A stretch of 14,060 nucleotides of DNA from Opitutaceae bacterium UBA2377 (GCA_002344205.1 DDSZ01000032.1:270196-284255); one strand, 5' to 3'; positions 1-7,821 are shown, counted from the stretch's first letter. Notes: generated by a model from the letters alone, not told the origin. Numbers and translations are program-made.

Positions 1-118
1 TGCCGGCGCCGTTGGGCCCGACGAGCCCGAGCCGGTCGGTGCGCGCGATGAAGAGCGACACCTCGGCGAAGAGTTCGCGGGTGCCGTAGGACTTGGAAAC
101 ATCGGCGATGGTCAGCAT
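1..118 (-). CDS. ABC-F family ATP-binding protein, N-terminal fragment
   Basis: The gene starts with ATG at 118 and runs off the left edge, leaving 39 complete codons. The visible protein begins MLTIADVSKSYGTRELF and reaches a Walker A motif (GPNGAGK, the last Lys cut by the window edge) at about residues 34-40. An N-terminus that reads 'MLTI.DVSKSYG..LF..VSL' followed at once by a Walker A box is typical of ABC-F proteins (Uup/EttA/YheS type). These are soluble tandem ATPases that act on ribosomes rather than in membranes. An AGG five bases before the ATG is a plausible ribosome binding site. It lies 44 bases downstream of the DMT transporter gene on the same strand and may be cotranscribed with it. 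The subfamily cannot be told from this fragment, and an ordinary ABC transporter ATPase is the alternative. Confidence 0.8.
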   Translation of the reverse strand, partial: MLTIADVSKSYGTRELFAEVSLFIARTDRLGLVGPNGAG

Positions 119-135
119 GGGAACCTGCCATCACA

Positions 136-152
136 CCGCCCGGTTTGGGCGG
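136..152 (-). other. short GC-rich hairpin between the DMT and ABC-F genes
   Basis: CCGCCC (136-141) and GGGCGG (147-152) form a perfect 6-bp stem around a 5-base loop, just past the stop of the transporter gene. No T-run follows on the minus strand, so this could be a weak terminator, a processing site or chance in GC-rich DNA. Confidence 0.3.
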
Positions 153-162
153 CGTCAATGCC

Positions 163-1056
163 TCAGCGCACGAGCGTCAACGCAATGCAACCCCCGACGG
201 CGATGCAACCGCCCGCGATCGAACGCCGTGAAGGCCGGTCGCCCTCCAGCCAGTAGGTCAGCGGGATGGCGGCGAGCGGCGTGGTGGCGACGATAGGGAG
301 CACGATGCCGGCCGGCGCGTGCACGAGCGCCCATTGGTAGCAGCTCACGCCGAGGACCGGCCCGGCGAAGCCGTTGGCGACATACCATTTCCAGCCGTGC
401 GGCTCGGGGTGGGAGGCCGGCGGCGTGGGGCGGCGCAACAGGGCAAACACGAGGTAAAACACCGCCACGACGACGAGTCCGCCGATGATGCGGTGGTAGG
501 CGGCGGTGATGCCGTTGATGGCCGGCTCGCCCGCCGCGAGCGCGACGAAGTTGCCCTGCCGGCTGATGACCGCACCGATGCCCTGGCCCAGCGCGCCGAT
601 GAAGCCGAACAGGAATCCGATCGGCCGCACCGGCACGCGCGGCGGGCTGGACTTGCTCGGCATCAGGGCCAGCGCGACCCCGCCCAAGACGACGGTGCCC
701 CAAAACATCTGGGTGCCGGTGAGCGCCGTGCCGAGCCACCACCATTCGAAAAGCGCGGCGATCGGCGCGGCGAGGCACTGGGTCATCAGCACGCTCAGGC
801 GCGAACCGATGAGCGGCAGCGCGGCGAAGACCCCCAGATCGCCCAGCCCCATGCCGATGGCCCCGCTGGCGAGCAGCCACGGCGTGCTCGCGCTGCTGAA
901 CCCGTTGCCCACCGTGTGGGCAAACAGCCCGAGCGCGGCGGCGGCCACGAGGAGCCGCCCGAGATTTGCCGTGCGGGGGCCGCAGGCGCGCACGCTCCGG
1001 TTGGCAAACACGATCGAGACGGCGTAGAAAAAGGTGGCGAGGAAGGCCGCGAGCAT
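163..1056 (-). CDS. EamA/DMT-superfamily transporter
   Basis: This predicts a 297-residue inner-membrane protein with about ten hydrophobic helices arranged as two EamA repeats. The C-terminal repeat ends with the family-like stretch 'PIVATTPLAAIPLTYWLEGDRPS' followed by a glycine-rich last helix (GGCIAVGGCIAL). Length and layout match drug/metabolite transporters of the EamA family, which export or exchange small metabolites, but the substrate cannot be told. I chose ATG at 1056 because the hydrophobic first helix (LAAFLATFFYAVSIVF) begins right there. An in-frame TTG at 1074 would add six residues. No convincing ribosome binding site precedes either start. The gene is divergent from the deoxyhypusine-synthase-like gene and may form an operon with the ABC-F gene downstream. 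Confidence 0.85.
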   Translation of the reverse strand: MLAAFLATFFYAVSIVFANRSVRACGPRTANLGRLLVAAAALGLFAHTVGNGFSSASTPWLLASGAIGMGLGDLGVFAALPLIGSRLSVLMTQCLAAPIAALFEWWWLGTALTGTQMFWGTVVLGGVALALMPSKSSPPRVPVRPIGFLFGFIGALGQGIGAVISRQGNFVALAAGEPAINGITAAYHRIIGGLVVVAVFYLVFALLRRPTPPASHPEPHGWKWYVANGFAGPVLGVSCYQWALVHAPAGIVLPIVATTPLAAIPLTYWLEGDRPSRRSIAGGCIAVGGCIALTLVR

Positions 1057-1148
1057 GGGAAGGGATCGCGACAACTACGTGACGGCCGAAGGTAAGCGAC
1101 GTTTTTTGTGGCCCCGGCCTGCGGCGGTGTTCTAGCTCGTGGCCCCAT
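1057..1148. promoter_or_regulatory. divergent intergenic region between transporter and DHS-like gene
   Basis: This 92-base gap separates two divergent genes, so promoters for both should lie here or just inside the genes. It holds a T6 run (1102-1107) and two copies of GTGGCCCC (1108-1115 and 1139-1146), the second just before the ATG at 1149. I see no sigma-70 hexamers I would trust. Confidence 0.4.
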
Positions 1149-2195
1149 ATGAAAGCCAAAAAAGCGAAGGTTAAGCCCGAAGCCGTGAATACCCGACTCG
1201 CGGCGAAGAAGGGCCCGGTCTCGCAGTTCATCGCACACCACTACCGCCATTTCAACGCCGCCGCGCTGATCGACACCGCGAAGGGCTACGAGGATCACCT
1301 CAAGGCCGGCGGCAAGATGCTCGTGACCCTCGCCGGTGCCATGTCCACGGCCGAGCTGGGCATCTCGCTCGCCGAGATGATCCGCAAGGACAAGGTGCAC
1401 GCCATCGTCTGCACCGGCGCGAACCTCGAGGAGGACATCTTCAACCTCGTGGCGCACGACTACTACGAGCGCGTGCCGCACTACCGGCACCTCACGGCGG
1501 AAGACGAGCAGAAGCTGCTCGACCGCCACATGAACCGCGTGACCGACACCTGCATCCCCGAGGGCGAGGCCATGCGCCGCATCGAGGCGGCCGTCGCCGA
1601 GGAGTGGGTGGCCGCCGACCAGTCCGGCCAGCGCTTCTTCCCGCACGAGTTCATGTATAAGATTCTCCGCTCGGGGAAGCTGAAGAAATATTACCAGATC
1701 GACCCGAAGAACTCCTGGATGCTGGCGGCGAGCGAGAAGAACCTCCCGATCATCGTCCCCGGCTGGGAAGACGCCACGCTGGGCAACATGTATGCCGGCC
1801 GCGTCGTGACGGGCGAGATCAAGAACGTCCACACCGTGCGCACCGGCATCGAATACATGGCGTGGCTGGCGGATTACTACACGAAGACGGCCAAGCTGCT
1901 CAAAAACGGCGAGGGCTCGATCGGTTTCTTCCAGATCGGCGGCGGCATTGCCGGCGATTTCCCGATCTGCGTCGTGCCGATGCTGCACCAGGACCTCGGC
2001 CGCACCAATGTGCCGCTGTGGGGCTACTTCGCGCAGATCAGCGATTCCACCACGAGCTACGGCAGCTACTCCGGCGCCGTGCCCAACGAGAAGATCACTT
2101 GGGGCAAGCTCGGGCAGAAGACGCCGAAGTTTATCGTCGAGTCCGACGCCACCATCGTGGCCCCGCTGATCTTCAGTTGGGTGCTCGGCAAGTAA
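1149..2195 (+). CDS. deoxyhypusine synthase-like protein (possible homospermidine synthase)
   Basis: The 348-residue product belongs to the deoxyhypusine synthase family (NAD-dependent aminobutyl transfer from spermidine). Landmarks are LAGAMSTAELG (61-71), TGANLEEDIF (89-98), GGGIAGDF (264-271) and, near the end, PNEKITWGKL, where Lys320 aligns with the lysine that forms the enzyme imine intermediate in the human enzyme. Bacteria lack eIF5A, the usual acceptor, and a cyanobacterial homologue of this family has been reported to make homospermidine, so a polyamine role is the best inference. The human enzyme's KHHIANAN region, with substrate-binding His and Asn, reads GDFPICVV here, and the Asp of SDSGA is replaced by Tyr (SYSGA). 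Substrate use may therefore differ. ATG 1149 has no Shine-Dalgarno site. A basic N-terminal tail (KAKKAKVK) precedes the fold. An intrinsic terminator follows. Confidence 0.88.
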   Translation: MKAKKAKVKPEAVNTRLAAKKGPVSQFIAHHYRHFNAAALIDTAKGYEDHLKAGGKMLVTLAGAMSTAELGISLAEMIRKDKVHAIVCTGANLEEDIFNLVAHDYYERVPHYRHLTAEDEQKLLDRHMNRVTDTCIPEGEAMRRIEAAVAEEWVAADQSGQRFFPHEFMYKILRSGKLKKYYQIDPKNSWMLAASEKNLPIIVPGWEDATLGNMYAGRVVTGEIKNVHTVRTGIEYMAWLADYYTKTAKLLKNGEGSIGFFQIGGGIAGDFPICVVPMLHQDLGRTNVPLWGYFAQISDSTTSYGSYSGAVPNEKITWGKLGQKTPKFIVESDATIVAPLIFSWVLGK

Positions 2196-2221
2196 ACCCG
2201 GCGCCGCGCCCCGCTGGCAGC

Positions 2222-2254
2222 AGGAGCCCGCCCGTCCGGGCTCCTTTTGCTTTT
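2222..2254 (+). terminator. intrinsic terminator after the DHS-like gene
   Basis: GGAGCCCG (2223-2230) pairs perfectly with CGGGCTCC (2237-2244), with an extra A-T pair outside and a six-base loop, followed by TTTTGCTTTT. It lies 27 bases after the stop codon and is the only textbook intrinsic terminator in the window. It separates the DHS-like gene from the YyaL-family gene. Confidence 0.88.
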
Positions 2255-2282
2255 GGCCCGGTTTGTCCCAGTCTTTTGCCGC

Positions 2283-4460
2283 ATGTCCAACGCCCTCGCC
2301 GCCGAAAAGTCGCCCTACCTCCGCCAGCACGCGGACAATCCCGTGGACTGGCTGCCGTGGGGCGAGGCGGCGTTTGCCCGCGCGCGGACGGAGCAGAAAC
2401 CGATCTTTCTCAGCATCGGCTACTCCACCTGCCACTGGTGCCACGTGATGGCGCATGAGTCGTTTGAGGACGCGGACATCGCCGCGCTCCTCAACGCGCA
2501 CTTCGTGAGCATCAAGGTGGACCGGGAGGAACGGCCCGATGTGGACCGCGTTTACATGAGCTACGTGCAGGCCATGACGGGGCACGGCGGCTGGCCGCTC
2601 AGCGCCTGGCTCACCCCCGACCTCAAGCCGTTCTTCGGTGGCACCTATTTTCCGCCCGAGGACCGGCATGGCCGGCCGGGATTCCCCGCGCTGCTGCGCG
2701 CCATCGCCAAGGGCTGGGAGACGGAGCGCGAAAAACTCGTCGCCGAGGGCGAACGCGCGCTCGGCGCCCTGCGCGACTACCACGAGAAACCCCGCGCGCA
2801 GGACGTCGGCGGACCGGACCTCGTGGTGAGCGGCGGCGAGGCCTTTGAGCGTTGCTTCCAATATTTCAACGAGGCCTTTGATGCGGCGCACGGCGGTTTT
2901 GGCGGGGCGCCGAAGTTCCCGCGCGCCGCCGGTCTCAATTTCCTGTTCCGGGCCGCCGCGGTGCAGGGGCCGGCCAGCGAGGCCGGCGCGGAGGCGGTGC
3001 GCATGGCCGCGGCCACGCTGCGGGCGATGGCGCAGGGCGGCATCCACGACCACGTGGGCGGCGGGTTTCACCGTTACGCGGTGGATGAGCAATGGTTCGT
3101 GCCGCACTTCGAGAAGATGCTCTATGATCAGGCGCAGATCGCGGTGAATTTCCTGGAGGCGCAGCAGGCGACGGGCATCCCGACCTACGGTTGGCTGGCG
3201 CGCGACATCCTCGACTACGTGGCGCGTGATCTCACGCATCCGGCCGGCGGTTTCTACACGGCGGAGGATGCGGACAGTGCTGTGCCCGGTGACATGGGCG
3301 GCGGTCACGCGGAGGGTGCGTTTTACGTGTGGACGCAGGCGGAGCTGGCCGAGGCGCTGGGCGCGGATGCGGCACTGCTCGTGGCCCACTATGGCGTGCA
3401 GGCGGGCGGCAACGTCACGGGTGCGCAGGACCCGCAAGGGGAGTTTCGCGGCAAGAACATCCTCGCGGCCCGTGCGCCCCTGGCGGCGACGGCGGCGAAG
3501 GTAGGGCTCACGCCCGAGGCGGCGGAGACGAAGCTGCAGGCCGCGCTGGTGCGACTGCGGACGGTGCGGAGCCGGCGGCCGCGGCCGCAGTTGGACAACA
3601 AGATCCTAGCCGCGAACAACGGGCTCATGATCTCAGCCTGCGCGAAGGCGCACCAGGTGCTCGAAAACCCGGTGCGCCCGGCGGTCGCGCCCTACCTGCA
3701 AACGGCGGTGCGGGCGGCGGAGTTTTTGCGGCGCGAGCTTTATGATGAAGCGCGGGGCGTGTTGGGCCGCGCGTGGCTCGACGGCCGCGGCGCGACGGAA
3801 GGTTTTGCGGAGGACTATGCCTGCGTCGTGCAGGGTCTGCTCGATCTCTACGAGGCGGGCTTCGACCTCCGCTGGCTGCAGTGGGCGGAGCGGCTGCAGG
3901 CGACGATGGACCGCGAATTCTGGGACGAGGCGCAGGGCGGCTACTTCAACTCCCGCGCGGGGGACGACTCGCTCGTGCTCCGGCTCAAGGAGGACTACGA
4001 CGGCGCGGAGCCGGCCCCGAGTTCGCTCGCCGCGCTCAACCTGCTCCGGCTGGACGCCCTGCTCGGCGCGGCCGGCTCCGGCTACCGCGAGCGCGCGCTG
4101 CGCACGATCGAGGCCTTCCGCCCGCAATGGAGCCGCACGCCGCAGGCGCTGCCGCAGATGTTGTGCGCCATCGAACTGGCGCTGGAGCCGCCGCGGCATG
4201 CGGTTATCGCGGGCGACTCGGCCGGCGAGGATTTCCGGGCGCTGACGGCGGTGTTGCACGAGCGGATCGGGCCGCGACGCGCGCTGCTTGGCGCCGATGG
4301 CGGCGCGGGGCAGGCTTGGCTCGCGACGAGGCTGCCTTGGGTGGCGGACATGCGGCCCGTGGACGGCCGGGCGACGGTTTACCTGTGCGAGCACCACACC
4401 TGCGCCGCGCCGGTAAATTCGCCCGAGGCTTTGCGGGAATTGCTTAAGCCTGCTGGGTAG
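2283..4460 (+). CDS. thioredoxin domain (DUF255) protein, YyaL/SPATA20 family
   Basis: The 725-residue protein starts [20 protein letters not shown], the conserved opening of the YyaL/SPATA20 family (COG1331). Residues about 5-165 form the DUF255 thioredoxin-like domain with a CHWC redox-type motif at Cys50/Cys53. The rest is an all-helical region resembling the (alpha/alpha)6 barrel of N-acylglucosamine 2-epimerases and glycosidases, with the family landmarks [14 protein letters not shown] (around 255) and [12 protein letters not shown]. Function is not established for the family; a redox or sugar-related role is often suggested. It is a little longer than the usual 670-700 residues. I chose ATG 2283 because the conserved N-terminus begins there; an upstream TTG at 2247 would lie inside the preceding terminator. 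No transmembrane helix or signal peptide is seen, so it is likely cytoplasmic. Confidence 0.92.
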   Translation: MSNALAAEKSPYLRQHADNPVDWLPWGEAAFARARTEQKPIFLSIGYSTCHWCHVMAHESFEDADIAALLNAHFVSIKVDREERPDVDRVYMSYVQAMTGHGGWPLSAWLTPDLKPFFGGTYFPPEDRHGRPGFPALLRAIAKGWETEREKLVAEGERALGALRDYHEKPRAQDVGGPDLVVSGGEAFERCFQYFNEAFDAAHGGFGGAPKFPRAAGLNFLFRAAAVQGPASEAGAEAVRMAAATLRAMAQGGIHDHVGGGFHRYAVDEQWFVPHFEKMLYDQAQIAVNFLEAQQATGIPTYGWLARDILDYVARDLTHPAGGFYTAEDADSAVPGDMGGGHAEGAFYVWTQAELAEALGADAALLVAHYGVQAGGNVTGAQDPQGEFRGKNILAARAPLAATAAKVGLTPEAAETKLQAALVRLRTVRSRRPRPQLDNKILAANNGLMISACAKAHQVLENPVRPAVAPYLQTAVRAAEFLRRELYDEARGVLGRAWLDGRGATEGFAEDYACVVQGLLDLYEAGFDLRWLQWAERLQATMDREFWDEAQGGYFNSRAGDDSLVLRLKEDYDGAEPAPSSLAALNLLRLDALLGAAGSGYRERALRTIEAFRPQWSRTPQALPQMLCAIELALEPPRHAVIAGDSAGEDFRALTAVLHERIGPRRALLGADGGAGQAWLATRLPWVADMRPVDGRATVYLCEHHTCAAPVNSPEALRELLKPAG

Positions 4461-4505
4461 TTTCCGGCATTGCAGGTGCCCGGTCCGGCCTTATCCAATG
4501 CGGTT

Positions 4506-5081
4506 GTGAGAATACTCGCGGTTGAAGACGACAAGGTGGCGCTGGCGATAATCCGACAGGCCCTGAACCGCTTGGGTCATGAGGTGATCGAAGCGGCAGA
4601 CGGGAAAGAAGCTTGGAAGATCCTACAGCGGGAGCCGGTGCGTGTGATTGTGAGCGACTGGGAAATGCCCGAGGCGGACGGTTTGGAGCTGTGCCGGCGC
4701 ATCCGCAAACGGGTGAAGAGCGAGTATGTGTATTTCATTCTCCTGACGGCCCGCGATGCGAGCGAAGCCAACCAGCAATCGGCGATGGAAGCCGGCGTGG
4801 ATGATTTTCTTAGCAAGCCGCTTGACGTAAATGAGTTGAGGATGCGGTTGCGCGTGGCCGAGCGGATTCTGCGCTACACCACCCAGGTGCGCCAGTTGGA
4901 GGAGCTTCTCCCGATTTGCTCCTATTGTAAGAAAATCCGCGACGACCAAAACTACTGGCAGCAGATGGAAGGCTATATTAACGAGCGGACTGGCAGCGAG
5001 TTCAGTCACTCCGTGTGCCCCGATTGCTACCAGCGCGTGCTCGTGCCCGAGCTGGAACAGATCAAAAAGCAGAAGACTTAA
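4506..5081 (+). CDS. response regulator with C-terminal four-cysteine tail
   Basis: Residues 1-120 are a CheY-like receiver: the acidic pair Asp8-Asp9, phospho-acceptor Asp51 (IVSDWEMPEADG), Thr81 and Lys104 (LSKPLD) are all in place. A short linker helix (about 112-134) leads to a tail of about 55 residues that starts LPICSYCKKIRDDQNYW and ends SVCPDCYQRVL, with cysteines at 138, 141, 171 and 174. This CxxC...CxxC spacing suggests a small zinc-ribbon-like module; the same tail occurs on many bacterial PAS and receiver proteins. No DNA-binding domain is present, so output is probably by protein contact. GTG 4506 gives the standard receiver start (MRILAVEDD). TTG 4470 and GTG 4476 upstream are in frame but would add a non-conserved stretch. 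It starts 45 bases after the YyaL-family gene. No histidine kinase lies nearby. Confidence 0.9.
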   Translation: MRILAVEDDKVALAIIRQALNRLGHEVIEAADGKEAWKILQREPVRVIVSDWEMPEADGLELCRRIRKRVKSEYVYFILLTARDASEANQQSAMEAGVDDFLSKPLDVNELRMRLRVAERILRYTTQVRQLEELLPICSYCKKIRDDQNYWQQMEGYINERTGSEFSHSVCPDCYQRVLVPELEQIKKQKT

Positions 5082-5112
5082 GGTGTTTTTGATGTGCCTG
5101 GGCTTGAGTCTT
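5073..5112 (+). terminator. hairpin spanning the response regulator stop codon, possible terminator
   Basis: AAGACTTAAG (5073-5082) pairs with CTTGAGTCTT (5103-5112) in a 10-bp stem with one T-G wobble and a 20-base loop. The left arm contains the TAA stop (5079-5081). The stem is AT-rich and the following bases (TTTGAGATTT) are only partly T-rich, so termination is possible rather than certain. Confidence 0.35.
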
Positions 5113-5127
5113 TGAGATTTAGTCTCA
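5113..5127 (+). promoter_or_regulatory. small inverted repeat upstream of phnD
   Basis: TGAGA (5113-5117) and TCTCA (5123-5127) form an inverted repeat with a five-base centre, ending 10 bases before the phnD start. It lies where an operator or leader hairpin for the importer operon would sit. It is short, and I see no convincing Pho box or promoter hexamers around it. Confidence 0.3.
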
Positions 5128-5137
5128 CTGTGCCGGC

Positions 5138-6043
5138 ATGGTTCGCCGTCTATCGCTTCATTTACTGTCGCTCTGTCTGCTGATCGCCCTCGCGGGGGTA
5201 TCGGCCCGCGCTGCCGAGCCGCTCTCGCTGGCCAAGGTAGTAATCGCACTGAAGCCCGACAAGAACCCCGACCTCATGCAGCAGGAGAAGAAGGCCTTGG
5301 AGGCTTTCCTCAGCGCCCAACTCGGCCGCCCGGTCGAGACCATTGTGCCGCTGTCCTCGGCCGTGATTTTTGAAGGTCTGGCCAACGGCACGATCGATCT
5401 CGGCTACCTCAGCGCCACCGACATGCTCAATGTGCGCGACAAGAACGTGGCCTCGATCCTCCTCGCAGGGGAATTTCCCGACGGCAAGACCTCCTACGAA
5501 AGCTACTGGGTGGTAAAAAAGGAAGCGCCTTACCAATCCATCGCCGACCTGCGCGGCCGGCCGGTGGCGTTTGCCAGCAAGACCAGCACCTCGGGTTTTG
5601 TGCTGCCCTTGCTCGATCTGTCGCGGCGCGGCCTGCTCGGTGCCAACGCGGACCCCGAGGGTTTCTTCGGCCGCGGCAATGTCTTTTATGGGGTCGGCTA
5701 CGTGTCGGCCATCGAGCGGGTGCTAGCGGGCGAGGCCGAGGCCGCTGCGGTCAGCTATTACGTGCTGGATCTCGACAAGCATCTCTCCGAGGCGCAGCGC
5801 GCGCAGTTGCGCCGTCTGCAAGCGCAGGGACCGGTGCCGAGCCACGTGATCGCGGTGCGTGCCAGTATTGCGCCCGGCGATGTGGAACGGTTGCGGGCCG
5901 CGCTTCTCGCGCTCAACGCCCCCGGCGCCACGGAACTGCGCGACAAGCTTTTTACCACCAAGCTCGCTCCGGTGGACGCCGAGGCACACCTTGCGCCGCT
6001 GGCCGAGGGGCTGGCCCTCGCACGCCGGGCTCTCCGCCAATAA
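5138..6043 (+). CDS. phnD: PhnD-like phosphonate/phosphorus-oxyanion ABC transporter substrate-binding protein
   Basis: A 301-residue periplasmic binding protein. A basic N-terminus and hydrophobic core (residues 5-20) with ARAA just before Glu27 form a signal peptide, cleaved probably after Ala26. The mature part shows the PhnD layout: an opening strand (VVIALKPDKNPD), 'PLSSAVIFEGLANGTIDLGY' matching the first lobe, and the TSTSG anion-binding turn at 149-153, equivalent to the STSG of PhnD. The second-lobe stretch 'VLAGEAEAAAVSYYVLD' also fits. The H-containing segment before it in classical PhnD reads YGVGYVSA here, so the ligand may not be a classical phosphonate; phosphite or other phosphorus oxyanions are alternatives. 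It is the first gene of the importer operon and its TAA overlaps the ATG of phnC by one base. Confidence 0.85.
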   Translation: MVRRLSLHLLSLCLLIALAGVSARAAEPLSLAKVVIALKPDKNPDLMQQEKKALEAFLSAQLGRPVETIVPLSSAVIFEGLANGTIDLGYLSATDMLNVRDKNVASILLAGEFPDGKTSYESYWVVKKEAPYQSIADLRGRPVAFASKTSTSGFVLPLLDLSRRGLLGANADPEGFFGRGNVFYGVGYVSAIERVLAGEAEAAAVSYYVLDLDKHLSEAQRAQLRRLQAQGPVPSHVIAVRASIAPGDVERLRAALLALNAPGATELRDKLFTTKLAPVDAEAHLAPLAEGLALARRALRQ

Positions 6044-6768
6044 TGGTCGCCGCCACGGGCAAAGATTCACCGACCTGTCATGTCGCCATCCGCGGGCTCG
6101 GACTGCGGCGGGGCGACCACTGGCTTTTTCGCGGGCTCGACCTGGTGGTGCCGCGCGGCCGGTTCATCGCGGTCGTCGGTCCCTCGGGGGTGGGCAAGTC
6201 CTCCTTTCTGAGCTGCCTCGCGGGGTTGGTGACGCCAACGGAGGGCGACATCGAGTATTGCTGCCTGCAACGGGGGCTCCACACGCCGGCGAATTTCCAG
6301 GGCCACACCGGCGTGGTTTTCCAGCACAACCTGCTCGTGCCCAACAGCACCGTGCTGAACAACGTGCTTTGCGGCCGGCTCGGGCGGTATCCGTGGTGGC
6401 GCACGCTGCTGGGTTTTCCCCGCGCGGACCGCGAGGCGGCGTTTCGCATCATCAACGACCTCGGCCTCGCGCCGCTGACGCACCGCTGGGTGTGCGAGAC
6501 CTCCGGCGGCGAGCAGCAGCGGGCGGCTTTTGCCCGTGCGCTCTTTCAGGAGCCGGAGCTTTACCTCGCGGACGAGCCGGTCTCGAACCTTGACGTCTAT
6601 CTCACCGGCCGCGTGCTGGGCATCCTGCGGCAGGAGTCGCTGGCCCACGGCCGCACGGTGTTCTGCGTGCTGCACAATCCCGAACTCGTCGAACGCTTCG
6701 CGGATCTCGTGCTGAGCTTCGATCCCGCCGACCCCGCCGGCTGGAAGGTCCGCGAGGTGCACCGGTGA
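6043..6768 (+). CDS. phnC: PhnC-like ABC transporter ATP-binding protein
   Basis: The 241-residue ATPase carries all ABC motifs: Walker A GPSGVGKS (46-53), Q-loop Gln94 (VVFQHNLLV), a signature TSGGEQQR (153-160), Walker B ELYLADEP (172-179) with catalytic Glu178, a D-loop SNLD (181-184) and the switch His211. The signature departs from LSGGQ at two places (Thr for Leu, Glu for the first Gln). The segment 'TVLNNVLCGRLGRYPWWRTLLG' after the Q-loop is characteristic of PhnC proteins. ATG overlaps the phnD stop (TAATG), which implies translational coupling. It energises import through PhnE for the PhnD-bound ligand. Confidence 0.9.
   Translation: MVAATGKDSPTCHVAIRGLGLRRGDHWLFRGLDLVVPRGRFIAVVGPSGVGKSSFLSCLAGLVTPTEGDIEYCCLQRGLHTPANFQGHTGVVFQHNLLVPNSTVLNNVLCGRLGRYPWWRTLLGFPRADREAAFRIINDLGLAPLTHRWVCETSGGEQQRAAFARALFQEPELYLADEPVSNLDVYLTGRVLGILRQESLAHGRTVFCVLHNPELVERFADLVLSFDPADPAGWKVREVHR
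6754..6757 (+). promoter_or_regulatory. Shine-Dalgarno site of phnE inside phnC
   Basis: GAGG lies seven bases before the GTG start of phnE and within the phnC reading frame. It is one of the few clear ribosome binding sites in the window and supports GTG 6765 as the phnE start. Confidence 0.55.
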
Positions 6769-7607
6769 GCCCGGAGCCGGCCAACTCCCCGCCCGTCGTC
6801 GCGCTGCCCGAGCTCAAGTGGCACGAGCGCCTCAACGTCTTCACTGTCACGCTGCTGGCATTCCTGCTCGCGGTGCTGGCTTCGCTGCCGGCGCTGCGCG
6901 GCTCGGGGCGCCAGCTCGACTACTGGGCGAATATCCGGCGCTTCCTCGGCTATTTTTTCCCGCCCGATTTTTCCGTCTGGCAGGAAACCCTGCGGGCCCT
7001 GGGCGAGACCTTCCAGATCGCGGTGATGGCCACGCTGTTTGCGACGCTGCTCTCTTTTCCGCTCGCGGCGCTCGGCGCCCGCACCATCGCGCCGCGCTGG
7101 CTGGTGCTGCCGGCCCGCCTGTTGATGAACGGCGCGCGCACCATTCCGAGCCTCGTGTGGGCGCTCATCGGCGTGGCGATTGTCGGCGCCAATCCGCTCG
7201 CGGGGGTGATTGGGCTCACGTTCTACTCGCTCGGCTATCTTGGAAAGTTTTTCAGCGATGCATTTGAGTCGGTGGATGCCGAGGTCGCGCGCGGCCTGCG
7301 GGCCATCGGCGCGGACCGCGTGCAGGCGTTTCAGCACGGCCTCTGGCCGCACGCCAAGCCGCTCGTGATCAGCCATGTGCTCTGGATGCTCGAATACAAC
7401 CTGCGCGCCGCGTCCATCATCGGCTACGTCGGTGCCGGCGGCCTCGGCATGCAGCTCGCGAGCTACTACGAATACTACGCGTGGGAAAAAGTCGCGACGG
7501 TGCTGATCTTCATCCTCGCGCTGGTCACGCTGCTCGACCTCCTCGGCGAGTGGGTGCGCGGGCGCATCACCAAGAAGCTCGGCGGCGGCCGGCTGGGCGG
7601 ACGGTAA
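6765..7607 (+). CDS. phnE: PhnE-like ABC transporter permease
   Basis: A 280-residue inner-membrane permease with about six helices. The first spans about 25-44 and a core block covers about 82-265. The EAA-type loop that docks on the ATPase lies at about 166-199 (DAFESVDAEVARGLRAIGA, then the PhnE-typical 'QHGLWPHAKP'). The later stretches YNLRAASIIGYVGAGGLG (211-228) and YYEYYAWEKVAT (234-245) are also close to the PhnE pattern. GTG 6765 overlaps the phnC TGA by four bases and has a GAGG site. A single permease gene is present, so the channel is presumably a homodimer. The gene fixes the operon as a PhnDCE importer; no phosphonate-degrading gene follows it. Confidence 0.9.
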   Translation: MSPEPANSPPVVALPELKWHERLNVFTVTLLAFLLAVLASLPALRGSGRQLDYWANIRRFLGYFFPPDFSVWQETLRALGETFQIAVMATLFATLLSFPLAALGARTIAPRWLVLPARLLMNGARTIPSLVWALIGVAIVGANPLAGVIGLTFYSLGYLGKFFSDAFESVDAEVARGLRAIGADRVQAFQHGLWPHAKPLVISHVLWMLEYNLRAASIIGYVGAGGLGMQLASYYEYYAWEKVATVLIFILALVTLLDLLGEWVRGRITKKLGGGRLGGR

Positions 7608-7614
7608 AATTCTC

Positions 7615-7821
7615 ATGGAAGACCCGGTGCTCCGCATGCAGGAAAAGATCGCCTACCTCGAGCGGCATGTCGTCGAGCAAGACCGGGCGATGCTGGAAAT
7701 GAGCGAGCAGTTGGCCCGGCTGCGGGCCGCGTTGCTGGCCCTGCGCGAGCGGCTGCCGGAGGCCGGCACTGGCGGTGGTGAGCCGGCTACGCCCGCGGAC
7801 GAACGCCCGCCGCATTATTGA
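7615..7821 (+). CDS. slyX: SlyX-like small coiled-coil protein
   Basis: The 68-residue product is an amphipathic heptad-rich helix over about residues 5-47 (RMQEKIAYLERHVVEQDRAM and on to LRERL), followed by a flexible Gly/Pro-rich linker. It ends with PPHY, the terminal signature of SlyX proteins. Length and layout match the family, whose function is unknown. ATG 7615 lies seven bases after the phnE stop, so the gene is probably carried on the phn transcript. SlyX is not known to take part in phosphonate uptake, and the linkage may be accidental. The main alternative is an unrelated small coiled-coil protein, but the PPHY end argues against it. Confidence 0.85.
   Translation: MEDPVLRMQEKIAYLERHVVEQDRAMLEMSEQLARLRAALLALRERLPEAGTGGGEPATPADERPPHY

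Noticed and set aside
2247..2282. TTG start at 2247 for the YyaL-family protein
   Set aside because: It would start within the T-run of the preceding terminator and add residues before the conserved MSN...SPYLRQH opening.
795..3437. Open frame of about 880 codons on the minus strand, overlapping the transporter, DHS-like and YyaL-family genes
   Set aside because: It is antisense to two well-conserved genes and has the His/Arg/Val-rich, low-information composition of GC-rich shadow frames.
4470..4505. TTG or GTG starts at 4470/4476 for the response regulator
   Set aside because: They add 10-12 non-conserved residues before the receiver's first strand; GTG 4506 gives the standard receiver start.
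5165..5177. CTGTC repeated at 5165 and 5173, resembling half of a Pho box
   Set aside because: The spacing is 8 bases rather than 11, and both copies lie inside the phnD signal-peptide coding region.
4506..7607. Two-component control of the phn operon by the adjacent response regulator
   Set aside because: The regulator has no DNA-binding domain and no kinase partner is nearby, so adjacency alone does not support control of phnDCE.
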